A stretch of 64,000 bases of DNA, from positions 37,441,994-37,505,993 of the forward strand of contig OX463848.1 in assembly GCA_949825065.1 (NCBI GenBank). Reading direction: 5' to 3'. Shown here piece by piece: positions 33,247 through 43,299 of this stretch (positions are counted from its first letter, which is position 1; each line of letters begins with the position of its first letter). Made by a program: the position numbers and the translations under genes. The notes under the pieces are model-generated. The model did not search any database, had not been told where the DNA came from, and was given only the letters and a program-made list of their open reading frames with translations. Origin of the DNA: Odontocerum albicorne (lineage: Eukaryota; Arthropoda; Insecta; Trichoptera; Odontoceridae).

Positions 33247-34690
33247 TTCTTGATACAAGTGATACGTAATCGATACAAACCTTTATATAACGGAACTACG
33301 TTATTGTTCCGTAATATAAAGGTCAGATTTAAGAATGAAGTGTTCAAGTAACCGAAGCATTAGTTTACTAAGTATAGCGAGTCAATCGATACAAACCTTT
33401 ATATAACGGAACTACGTTATTGTTCCGTAATATAAAGGTCAGATTTAAGAATGAAGTGTTCAAGTAACAGAATCATTAGTTTACTAAGTACTCGTATAGC
33501 GTGTCAATCGATACAAACCTTTATATAACGGAACTACGTTATTGTTCCGTAATATAAAGGTCAGATTTAAGAATGAAGTGTTCAAGTAACAGAATCATTA
33601 GTTTACTAAGTACTCGTATAGCGTGTCAATCGATACAAACCTTTATATAACGAAACTACGTTATTGTTCCGTAATATAAAGGTCAGATTTAAGAATGAAG
33701 TGTTCAAGTAACAGAATCATTAGTTTACTAAGTACTCGTATAGCGTGTCAATCGATACAAACCTTTATATAACGGAACTACGTTATTGTTCCGTAATATA
33801 AAGGTCAGATTTAAGAATGAAGCGTTCAAGTAACAGAATCATTAGTTTACTAAGTATAGCGAGTCAATGGATACAAACCTTTATATAACAGAACTACGTT
33901 ATTGTTCCGTAATATAAAGGTCAGATTTAAGAATGAAGTGTTCAAGTAACAGAATCATTAGTTTACTAAGTACTCGTATAGCGTGTCAATCGATACAAAC
34001 CTTTATATAACGGAACTACGTTATTGTTCCGTAATATAAAGGTCAGATTTAAGAATGAAGTGTTCAAGTAACAGAATCATTAGTTTACTAAGTACTCGTA
34101 TAGCGTGTCAATCGATACAAACCTTTATATAACGGAACTACGTTATTGTTCCGTAATATAAAGGTCAGATTTAAGAATGAAGTGTTCAAGTAACAGAATC
34201 ATTAGTTTACTAAGTATAGCGAGTCAATGGATACAAACCTTTATATAACAGAACTACGTTATTGTTCCGTAATATAAAGGTCAGATTTAAGAATGAAGTG
34301 TTCAAGTAACAGAATCATTAGTTTACTAAGTACTCATATAGCGTGTCAATCGATACAAACCTTTATATAACGGAACTACGTTATTGTTCCGTAATATAAA
34401 GGTCAGATTTAAGAATGAAGTGTTCAAGTAACAGAATCATTAGTTTACTAAGTATAGCGAGTCAATGGATACAAACCTTTATATAACAGAACTACGTTAT
34501 TGTTCCGTAATATAAAGGTCAGATTTAAGAATGAAGTGTTCAAGTAACAGAATCATTAGTTTACTAAGTATAGCGAGTCAATGGATACAAACCTTTATAT
34601 AACAGAACTACGTTATTGTTCCGTAATATAAAGGTCAGATTTAAGAATGAAGTGTGCAAGTAACAGAATCATTAGTTTACTAAGTATAGC
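33247..34690. repeat. 116/122-bp satellite, 12 monomers, each with a palindrome
   Basis: CCTTTATATAACGGAAC starts at about 33280, 33396, 33518, 33640, 33762, 33878, 34000, 34122, 34238, 34360, 34476 and 34592. Spacing is 116 or 122 bp, the difference being a 6-bp CTCGTA insertion. Each monomer holds CCTTTATATAACGGAAC and, nine bases later, GTTCCGTAATATAAAGG, a near-perfect 17-bp inverted repeat. The short junction type (GCGAGTCAATGG) is usually followed by ATAACAGAAC, the long type (GCGTGTCAATCG) by ATAACGGAAC. Confidence 0.96.
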
Positions 34691-34929
34691 GAGTCAAATA
34701 TATGGAAAAAATTCTGATAGAAAGGTTTATCGAAAGTGTGGAAGGTTAAGGGTCATTCATTGCAACGTTAAGACAGAAAATAAAATTGGTGTCAAAATTA
34801 AAAATAAAAACAGAATAATAAACTAGGTAACATTTTTTGCTAATAACAATTACAATAAAATAAATGAAAATAAATCATAATAAAAAAAAAATTATACAAG
34901 AGTATATTCTTAAATCAATGATCAAATCA

Positions 34930-35060
34930 TGTCTTCAGTGAGATACAGGCAAAAGCCTAGTTTACTGTGGACACGACAAATGAAAGGCAATAAACCCAGA
35001 TCCATTAAAAATGTGTGTCCGAAATTAACTATCTGCTGCAAAAAAAAATCAAATTATACA
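34930..35060 (+). mobile_element. Dispersed repeat R59, partial copy
   Basis: AGTGAGATACAGGCAAAAGC, GACACGACAAATGAAAGGCA and CCAGATCCATTAAAA match the 60.06, 60.44 and 63.0 kb copies. The tail is not preserved. Confidence 0.7.
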
Positions 35061-35249
35061 AAAGAAGAGTTGAAGAAATCTGCTTTTTGGGAAGCGTGTC
35101 CTCTCAGACGACGGAAAGATAGAACAAAATATCGAATAGCGATTACCTAAAGGAAACAAAAGAAATGAGGCAATAAAGGACATTTATTCAAACCATGCGA
35201 TGTCAAAATCTACTTCAATAACGTTAACACTAAAAGGTACAACAACCTT

Positions 35250-35312
35250 TCCCAAACATTGACATTGGCACTAAAAGGCACAACAACCTTTTAGTGCCGT
35301 CAATGTTTGGGA
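35250..35312. repeat. Nested foldback
   Basis: Outer arms TCCCAAACATTGAC (35250-35263) and exact complement (35299-35312) enclose inner arms GGCACTAAAAGG (35267-35278) and exact complement (35287-35298). A partial direct copy of the inner part lies just upstream near 35228. Confidence 0.93.
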
Positions 35313-35427
35313 GTGAAACGTGCACTTGGAAAATAAATTAAAGAGCCCGAGTAAACGCAGTTGAAATGCGTGCGCTGAGAAAAATATGAGGTATATCGAT
35401 GTATAACAAAGACTATCTTAAGAAGTT

Positions 35428-36170
35428 TATAATTTATTTATTTATTTATTTACTTATTTAATTAACGACACAACAGTGTCTTTATATACAAATGAACATG
35501 TGACAGGTTATATATTACTTAGAATTATTGACAAATAATACAACTTTATCTTAAACTAACATGAAGATACAAAAAGCAGTAGAATAAATTAGAATAGAAG
35601 ATACAAAAATTGAAAATTTTGTGGGAATTTTATGGATATATATTGAGATATAGAAAACACATGGCCTTATTAGTGGGACGAGATGCAAGTTGCTTTGCAG
35701 AATTAAAAGCTTCACGCGTGCTGATGCAGGGTTACTCAACTCCAGAGGCAAAATATTGTCCTTAATATTTGGTATGTATTACGTTATTTATATTAATAAA
35801 GGAGAGCACAAAGTTAGTAGCTATTTCTAAATATTGTTGTAATATTCTGGCGAATACTATATATACTTATATTAAAAATATCTAAATTGTTGCAAAACTC
35901 GTTTCCAAGTCTTTGCATACGAATTATAGAGGAGTTGATTTTATAGTTAGTATAACAATTTTCGGTATAAAAGGGATTGAGCTTTCTTGTGGATCTAGTG
36001 GGGATACGAAATGAAATACTTGCGAGTAAGTGAGGTGCATCAATCACTGAGTGAATGATTTTGTATAGCAGTACTATATCGGCTGTTTTTCTTCTGTCAC
36101 ACAGCTTCAAGAGTTTCACTGCATTTAATAAGTTGGGATAATTTCTTTCTTCATGCGGTAGCAACATAAG
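35428..36170 (-). mobile_element. LINE 3' end with TAAA-type tail
   Basis: In reverse, a 117-codon ORF2 C-terminus (35814-36167) is followed by a 3' UTR of about 350 bp and a TAAATAAATAAA tail at about 35428-35465. It is 5'-truncated. The same tail type and C-terminal layout occur in the LINE at 4.7-6.6 kb. Confidence 0.78.
35814..36167 (-). pseudogene. LINE ORF2 C-terminal piece
   Basis: The open frame reads KLLKLCDRRKTADIVLLYKI, then SISFRIPTRSTRKLNPFY, TNYKINSSIIRMQRLGNEF and DIFNISIYSI. These are the L..R......LYKI, F..P.R.TR, TN.....I.R...L.N and DIFN.S blocks closing ORF2 in jockey-like LINEs. It lacks the polymerase domain, so it is a truncated insertion rather than a functional gene. 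Confidence 0.75.
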
Positions 36171-36240
36171 TGGAAGTCGTGGTTGAGGACAAACAAGAAA
36201 GTATTATTGGACCAAGTGAATGAAATTTTGGAAAACTTAT
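36165..36240 (+). pseudogene. LINE scrap (RKVLLDQVN block)
   Basis: DNA similar to the GAAAGTATTATTGGACCAAG coding block that reads RKVLLDQVNEI in the LRWFGHVERM family. It lies directly before a SINE. Confidence 0.45.
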
Positions 36241-36242
36241 AA

Positions 36243-36440
36243 GACGATCTCTGTGGCTGATCGGAAAAGACAACTGACTCTGGGGTTAAGGGTTCAATTT
36301 CCGTTGGTACCTAGTTTTTTTTATAGGATTTCCAGTTTGGTTTTTAAACACGTTTCGGTTATTTGGAAGAGATTGCTACAAGTTTATACAATTGACCAGG
36401 TTCCTGAAGAGATTGCTACAAGTTTATAAAATTAACTACC
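36243..36440 (+). ncRNA. tRNA-derived SINE
   Basis: A-box-like TGGCTGATCGGAAAAG and B-box-like GGGTTCAATTTCC head, then the family body TCCAGTTTGGTTTTTAA and TTGGAAGAGATTGCTACAAG. The last block is duplicated at the 3' end. Confidence 0.65.
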
Positions 36441-36948
36441 ATATATACAGTGACAGTTTTATAAAATATAAGGATCAAAAGAAACATTTGGAATTGTATG
36501 AAAATAAATATGGATGTGAAGGAAGTATTTAGCGACAGAAACGTGGTGTTTTGTCCTCTCCGTCCATCCTTACAGAAAAATTGTGTGAAATTGTTTATGA
36601 AATTCTTATCATTTGTCGACGGCCGTAGTCTAATGTTAACATTTATGTAGAGGAAAGTGGCGGTGCAGGATTCCTGACGAATTCACTACCGCGCTGGTTT
36701 TACTTTTAGTATATTTCAGATTAGCATTTTTGTTTTTTTTTTCTGTGACTTATATGCTAGATAAACAGATGGAACTTAGTGAGTGACATTGATGTCTCTC
36801 AACCTCCTTTATTTCTTTCGAGCGAATTAGGAAGCGTTCTTCTTAACTAAATTATCTAAAAAAACTTCATTATTTTGCGTGTATTGACCAACTTTGAAGT
36901 TCTACTTTGTTTAGTGTAGCTACATTTAGAAGAAACATCGACTTTAAT
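36441..36948. other. Unassigned sequence
   Basis: No supportable gene or repeat. Confidence 0.4.
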
Positions 36949-36953
36949 AGGTA

Positions 36954-37328
36954 TGTAGCGACCGTGCGTGCGGTCACTGAACCCACTGAGGTGATCTTTG
37001 GCCACTCGGTCATTGAACTCGCTCTACAAGGAATGCGAGACGGCGCTGGGCAAAGGTCACCGCACGGTCATTGAACTCACTAGTAGCGAACAGCGAGAGT
37101 GAGCCGCCGACATATCTCTTGCCTCTCCTGCAGACCGTAGTATGAAATGTTTATGGAACACGTGACAATAACCATGTGTCCGGCGAAGCGAGACGGCGAC
37201 ATGTTTTGCGCCGTTATAAACATTATAAATACATACGCTCTCAATAAACTTTCTCTCTTTGCTTATCTTGATCTCGACGACTTTTATTCTAAGAACCTCA
37301 TCTTTCTATGCGAAATACAAGTCCCTAA
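36954..37328 (+). mobile_element. Solo LTR, 375 bp
   Basis: Begins TGTAGCGACCG and ends GTCCCTAA, flanked by AGGTA at 36949-36953 and 37329-37333. It carries a TATAAATACATACGCTCTC block followed by AATAAACTTTCTCTC (promoter and polyadenylation signals). The reverse complement of 56576-56954 has the same layout. GC-rich compared with its surroundings. No internal domain or second LTR adjoins, so it is a solo LTR. Confidence 0.8.
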
Positions 37329-37333
37329 AGGTA

Positions 37334-38185
37334 TAACCCAGTAATAAGAGTATGCTGAGAATACAACGCAGTGGCTGACTCGAATGTGGACCATATTTAG
37401 TTCAACACTGTCAGATTTTAGGAGGGTAGTGGCTGAATTGACTGAGGAATGAGTATTTGGTTTTTTTCATATAATTTATAACATTTTCACTAACTTGCTA
37501 AAATGACTAAATTGTGTGTGAGATAGACACTGGTTATAAGGATTTTGATCCCAGGTATTATTTATAAATTTTGTATTTTGTGTGAAAAAGTATTTTTTAA
37601 ATAAAAACTGGAATTGTAGAATATTTTCGGCTATCACCGCCGGAACGTTTGGAAACGTCTGGCTAAAGTTCATACCCTGACTAGTCATTTTAATCCCATT
37701 GTTGAATGAATCCAAACTATTTAAAGAATATGGGGATGTGTTATAGACACAAGATACGAGTATTATACTTTGGTAATATAAGGCGATTGTGGCTGGTTAC
37801 CGGAGTCGCAGTCGGGATTGTAAGGTCAAGCAGGAACTGAGAAAAATAATTGTACACTGAGAGGGGCAACATTATTATAAGGCAAAATAAATTAGTTTTA
37901 TTATGTTTTGTTTCGAAAGTAAGTAGCATTTTTAAGAGTAAGAACAAATTTCGTTATAAAGACAACATCCAATTAGATCTCATGAATAATTTTTTGACGA
38001 AAAATACTACTAATTCAAGCATAAAATAATGTTTCGAGGTTTTTGCTATTCTTTGTATCAATTGTTAAAAGGTCTCGAGGAGTGGTGTATCGCGTGATTT
38101 AGCGTATGATGCTGACATTTCGAAAACTTTGCAGTTTTTACTTTCAGGGATTGTTTGTTTCAAAAGCAGATGAGCGCCGGATTCC
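37334..38185. other. Unassigned sequence
   Basis: Minus-strand ORFs of 68-79 codons at 37476-37715 and 37741-37947 have no recognisable features. Confidence 0.4.
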
Positions 38186-38188
38186 GTT

Positions 38189-38400
38189 TGGCCTATAGCA
38201 GAGTCTCAACCGTAACGTGCCGTTTGGTTCGTTTCACGATCGTTTTTTTTGTGGCCGCGCGCTTCATCTCCCGTGGTGAACAGAATCCATGCGCTCACAT
38301 ATCGGTCGCAAACTGACATGAACCTATGCACTCCCATTATGGTCGCGAATCGGGATGGACCCATGCATTCACGTTACGGTTAAGACTCCACTATAGGCCA
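38189..38400. mobile_element. MITE-like element with ~30-bp inverted ends
   Basis: The left end TGGCCTATAGCAGAGTCT continues as CAACCGTAACGTG. The right end read in reverse is TGGCCTATAGTGGAGTCT continuing as TAACCGTAACGTG. No target duplication is clear. The interior is GC-richer and has no ORF. Confidence 0.72.
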
Positions 38401-38709
38401 TGGAGTATCCGTCTCACATCCACGAAATTGATTATAAACAAGCCCTGAATATGAAAAATCTTACGTTTTCAAAACGTGTGCATCTTAAACTAAACCAAGA
38501 AACAATTTTGTTTGCTTAATTTCTCTATAGTACTTTTTTGAAATTATTTTGTTTTCTCTCGAGTCTGTGCGAATTATCTCATCGATGCTAGATTGAGAAT
38601 AAACAACTCGATCATGAGACCAAAGAACCACCCTTTGAAATTCAACGATCAAAAAAAATTATTTGAAAACCGCCTACTGCTAAATATACTTGGCTTAAAT
38701 AGGCTGCAG

Positions 38710-38860
38710 AAAATAACTTATTCTTCAGTTTTAATCCTGAGGATTGGTTAGCAGCAAAGCCCTGCATCTCCTCCTCCCCTTCGCTAGGTCCTCAGCAATC
38801 CTCTTGAACTCTGTATAGGAGGTGCAGTCTATATCGTGGCATATTTGCTCCAAAATATCA
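38710..38860 (-). pseudogene. Possible LINE C-terminal scrap
   Basis: The reverse complement reads CTSYTEFKRIAEDLAKGRRR, similar to the SY.E.KR.A.DR..WR ending of some LINE ORF2 proteins. It is short, so the call is weak. Confidence 0.35.
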
Positions 38861-38864
38861 GAAA

Positions 38865-39685
38865 TGAAAATTATACGAAGTGCAACTGGTAAAACAATCA
38901 GGAGATAGAAAAAGAAATTAGAAAATTTATAAAATGGAAGACATTATAAGATGAAGACATGTTGATGGAATTAAGTTCAAACAATAAATGAAACCCGAAT
39001 GTCCCGTATTGTTTCTCATGGTTACCCTATATGAGGTTAAGTATTAGGCCTGAAAAAAGGTGTCAGTTGTTGTATTTTACTGGATACAACAGCAACTTTC
39101 GGAAGGTTGACTAACGTTTATTTGATTAGTTTTACAGTTCAAAGAAAAGTATAGTTTTTGAAAAAAAATTATAATCTTTTTTTAATCCAAAAAGAAAAAA
39201 TCTAATCTAGATACAATATATCAAAGGAAGGCAATAAATTAAAACAAATAATATAAACTTCATTTTTTAATTCTTCATTGGTTCTCTTGTATTTTAGAAA
39301 GTTAATTAAAACAAAAAAATAATTAATTCATATTTAATGTAAAGCAATTAAAATTTCTCACCGAGTTCACAAAAGGCATTTGTATGTTTCATCCACATTT
39401 TTCAGTTTTCAGGTTTTACATAATGAATTTTCAGCACTGAAACCAAAGTCAGCGCAACAATCAGAGAGAACGCTGAGAAGTGTAAAGAGGCCTAGACTCT
39501 TGTGGACTCGGGGACAATGGAAATGTGAACTTGATTTGACAAAAGGTTTATTTTTGAAACGTGAAAGTTTCACGACCTTGTGAATTTACTTTCACCTTGG
39601 CCAAACCAAATAACAAATAGTTCTTGCTTTATGGGTATGACGGGTGCATGAAATATTAATTAACCCCCAAAATAATAACCTTCGT
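38865..39685. other. Unassigned sequence
   Basis: Nothing supportable. The 67-codon ORF at 39380-39583 is not recognised. Confidence 0.4.
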
Positions 39686-39689
39686 AGCT

Positions 39690-39760
39690 TAGTTAGTAAG
39701 ATCTTCAGCCCAAAGTTCTATGTTCGATCCACAATTATGCCAAGAAAAGTAAAGTAAATG
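39690..39760 (+). ncRNA. Degenerate tRNA-derived SINE head
   Basis: TAGCTTAGTTAGTAAGATC resembles an A box and ATGTTCGATCCAC a B box at the expected spacing. No family body follows. Confidence 0.5.
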
Positions 39761-39804
39761 ATCAAGTTTAATGACGACAAAGTTGGCAAGGGTACTTACT
39801 GGTT

Positions 39805-39885
39805 TTCGACTCAAGAATATCAGGCTGGATTACCATTGGTAACCCAAGAATATCAGGTTAGATTACCATTGGTAACCCAAAAAAA
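39805..39885. repeat. Tandem duplication, about 36 bp
   Basis: AAGAATATCAGGCTGGATTA followed by CCATTGGTAACCC occurs twice in a row with one changed base. Confidence 0.85.
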
Positions 39886-39889
39886 TATT

Positions 39890-41295
39890 GTAAATAAAAA
39901 CAAAACCTAGTCAAGTTAAAACAATCGTCTTGTTGCAATACTCGCTGGTCTTTAGGGCACGCTCTATAACATGTCCAAATTGCCTATAAGATAACGTTAG
40001 AAATTACCATATAAATAAGTTTATAATATTTTAGTATATAATTTGATTGTGAAATATTTCTGACGGGCAAAAAGAGCCATTTACTAATTTTAAATTCTTA
40101 AATATTTATTTATTATTAATTTAAAATTATTTTTCTTTCTTAAATATTACTTAGGTTAAATATTTGATTTTTTTAAACTTCCTATGGTACGCTCTTCAAC
40201 ATATTTGCATTGGTTATGCTGCCATCTTGAAAACTGTATCTCTATTCAATAATTCCTTCAGTCCCTATTATCAACATTTCGGGTTTAGAGCCACTGGAGG
40301 GGCACCTATCTTGAAATTCATCGTCGTTTTGTATTACAAAACATTTACGTTGTTTAAAGTATAACCTAGTGGGATCTTATCATGTGGTAATCTCTTCCGA
40401 CCAATCATTAAAGGTTAAATTTTACTTAAAACTCAGATTAGAAAGTTTTTTTTAATAAATCTAAAATCCAACCCGCAACCCTCCAGTTGCAAGATAGGCG
40501 GCCTATTAACGAAGTTACGGAGTTGATTTAGTTTATAATATAAATAAAGTGGCCCGTTCACAGATGACAAACCTCCTTCGACATTATTTTCAACAGCCTG
40601 AAACTTTTGATTTTTTAACCAATAAGATTTGAACCTAAAATACCCAGATTGAAGACAAACTTCTTGTCAGATTCGCCAGGTTCTCCTATTTTAAAAGATT
40701 TTATTTTTAAGCTGTCTGACAAAATATGGTAATAAATATTTATTCAGAATGCTTAGTTTATTCTGATCTCTTATAAATATTATCTAGTAATTTTTTTTAT
40801 AAATTAACTGGAAACTATTATATTTGTTGAACACTAAAAAGCCAGGTTAATTAGTTATGTAATAATTCAATTACGAAGCTTAATTAATTATTAGGTAATT
40901 GTAAAACAAAGCAATCTTAATTAGACTAATTTGGTTGACATTTAAAACTATATGGCGACCAACACGCTTGTATTGTTAACATATAAATGTTATTCTTGTT
41001 AATAAAATATATAAGAAGTTATTTTCCAATAACCATCATTGACCTCGATGTCATGGTAGGAAAAAGCTTGCCTTTAAACTCGGAAGTTTCGTGTTCTGGG
41101 CAAAATTAGTTTTTTGTATAAGACCTCTCAACATCTTTATTGATGCAAAGGAAAGATGTACAAGAAGTGTGGATCTTTTTACATTTTTTTCGTTATTAAT
41201 TATTACTTTTTTTGTTTATGGCTTTGTTTCTCTAATGTTTCTCAATTCATTGTTTTATAAAGTTTTAACCTTAATTTATTAGAAACACATGTAAC
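39890..41295. other. Unassigned AT-rich sequence
   Basis: A scrap near 40190-40310 (reverse: GTTGAAGAGCGT) shares a motif with 14.85 and 47.5 kb. Nothing else is supportable. Confidence 0.4.
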
Positions 41296-41304
41296 GGGGA
41301 GTAT

Positions 41305-41400
41305 TGTAATTTATTTTTATCAAACACTGTTTATTCCACTTTTTTGTGACGGTATAACCCTACCGGTTTTAAGGCTTTCACCTCATCTTCAGGGGAGCGC
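41305..41400 (-). mobile_element. Repeat end with CTGAAGATGAGG...ACCGTC motif (possibly Penelope-like)
   Basis: In reverse: CCCTGAAGATGAGGTGAAAG, then TTAAAACCGGTAGGGTTATA and CCGTCAC, then a GTGGAATAAACAGTGTTTGA end. The last block recurs at 55.8 kb, and a related CCTGACGAGG...AAAAC layout is at 43.1 kb. CTGAnGA followed by a small stem and an A-run is reminiscent of hammerhead motifs in Penelope-like elements, but conserved bases are missing. Confidence 0.35.
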
Positions 41401-41456
41401 AAACAAGACTAAATGCAGTTCGAACTGGTGCCGATATACACGCTTCAACGGTTGGA

Positions 41457-41912
41457 GGCTGGGGGGTGAGGGAGGCACGAGACAATTTCGGCCAAGAGCG
41501 GAGAGATTTTTGGGAAATTACTGTTCAACAGATGTTCGGATCGGTGTACTGACTTAGACATTTCTTCCGTAAATTCTGTATTCTGACACACATAATCACC
41601 CGGTGAATTTAAAGTGTATGCATTTCTAAAGCATTATTCGGATCTTTTCAGCCTTCTTTCATATCCACGTGCCACTCACACAGATCAAATATGATACTAA
41701 AATACTATTGTGGATTGCCATCTTAGCAGATTTTGATATTATTCATTTTCAATAGGCGTGATGCAATTGCGACACGCCATTCGATATCCCTCGTCGGATC
41801 GGTGTACTGACTTAGAAATTTTTTCCGAACATCTGTTGAACAGTTATTTTCCAAAAAATCTCTCCGCTCTTGGCCGAAATTGTCCCGTGCCTCTCTCCCC
41901 CCCCCCCCAGCC
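41457..41912. repeat. Large inverted repeat (85-bp arms) enclosing a LINE scrap
   Basis: Left arm 41457-41540 and right arm 41824-41912 are reverse complements with few differences; shared blocks include ACAATTTCGGCCAAGAGCGG and TGTTCAACAGATGTTCGG. A direct repeat, CGGATCGGTGTACTGACTTA, lies at the inner edge of the left arm (about 41537) and just before the right arm (41795). Confidence 0.88.
41585..41795 (-). pseudogene. LINE fragment, same as 44.4-44.6 kb
   Basis: The reverse complement reads VSGTWI, then KKAEKIRIML. It contains the ATATCGAATGGCGTGTCGCA block of the IERRV region. It matches 44400-44615 along its whole length with scattered differences. Confidence 0.6.
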
Positions 41913-42117
41913 TTTGATAAATTATTTATAATATTTTATACTTTGAAAAATTTATAATTTTTTAAATTTCTTTTAAACGAATGAACGGTGCAAAGTTAAA
42001 TCTATGAATCACGTATAAATTATGAACAAAATGCTGTTTGTAATTTTGAGTAATATTTCAGAGTAACATAGGAAAATGACACCAGTCTAATCTAAAAACT
42101 GTACTCATAATGAACTG

Positions 42118-42223
42118 GGATTATTCGATCTAAAGAGTGCCTCGAGGTAGGAGGTAGAAATACGTGTATCGGATTATTCAATCTAAAGAGTGCCTCGAGG
42201 TAGGAGGTAGAAATACGTGTATC
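42118..42223. repeat. 53-bp tandem duplication
   Basis: GGATTATTCGATCTAAAGAG through TACGTGTATC occurs at 42118 and 42171 with one base changed. Confidence 0.93.
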
Positions 42224-42534
42224 GGATTAATGTTATGAGTGGAATAACAATTAACAAAGTATTTTGATAAATTTTTCTAAAATATGAATTTTTCTAAAAA
42301 TAGAGTTCAACAAAGATAAAGTGGAGACATTTGATAAAATCATTTCAAAACCTTAGAAAAACTGTACTTAACATAAGTAAGAATCCTAAAAAAAGTTTTA
42401 GAATTTATTTTTTAGAACGAAAATACACTATTGAAATGGCAACATATACTTATGTCACTACCATAGACAAAACGGGCTTTTAACATAATTCAGACGAAAC
42501 ATAGATAAAATAAAAATTTAATTCATTTATTACA

Positions 42535-42965
42535 AACTATCACGCCATCTCCCTGTCGAGTCAGGCAGAGAAGACAGAGTGCCAGACTTTCCTTTCTCAA
42601 CACACATCAGAAGCCTCTTCCACATCCATACATCTTTTCATACGATTCTTCCGAGTTTTCTGACTGCGTTTCGTTCTTTCAAAATATCAATCACTTGATC
42701 AAACCCAACTTTCCTGGGTCTTCCTTTGACACGTTTTTTACTCACATTTAAAATATAAATTTATTTTTTAGTCTTTCAACCCATTTCAGAGTGCTCTTCT
42801 TCATCTTACTCAACACATTAGCCTTAAATCCACATTCATCCATTATCACTTCATTCCATATTCTATCATATATTGTCACCCCATGTATTTTTCTCAGGGC
42901 ACGCATTTCTACAGATTTTATTTTTATTTCTTTCAATATTTTTCCCCTCCACTACGTTTGGCTAT
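42535..42965 (-). pseudogene. LINE C-terminus and 3' end (LRWFGHVERM family)
   Basis: In reverse, ORF 42748-42936 reads MRALRKIHGVTIYDRIWNE, VIMDECGFKANVLSKMKKST and LKWVERLKN. The block that would hold GRGRPRK follows as a degraded stretch. The 3' end has CTCTGCCTGACTCGACAGGGA followed by GGCGTGATAG. Its DECGFKANVLSKMKK block is the source-like sequence for the neighbouring 84-bp array. Confidence 0.75.
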
Positions 42966-43062
42966 CATAAATCAAAGTTGTTACAAAAATATTATTATCA
43001 TATTAGCAGATTTAAAATTTTTTTTTTTTTTTAATAAAACAATACTAATTTTTAATTAAGTA

Positions 43063-43206
43063 TTTACCACCGTTTTATTTTGGTTCCCTGCTAGTTTTAA
43101 AGACCTCCGTCTTCCTCGTCAGGGGAAGATGTACATTTTTTGTGAAAAAGATGAACAGGAATTCATAAATTGATACCGTTAGTGAACTAAATAAAACAGT
43201 GGTGAA
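43063..43206. mobile_element. MITE with ~20-bp inverted ends and TA flanks
   Basis: The left end is TTTACCACCGTTTTATTT. The right end in reverse is TTCACCACTGTTTTATTT. TA flanks both sides (43061-43062 and 43207-43208). About 144 bp, no ORF. Tc1/mariner-type TA targeting would fit. Confidence 0.65.
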
Positions 43207-43299
43207 TACAAAATGAAAATTAATTTTATTTATTTTATTAAAATGTATAAACGTTACACCACAAAGTGAAATAAACGTATATTCTAAGATTAATATGTT

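Noticed and set aside
33247..34690. CRISPR-like array because of regular spacing and palindromic repeats
   Set aside because: The whole 116/122-bp monomer is repeated with no unique spacers, and the DNA is eukaryotic.
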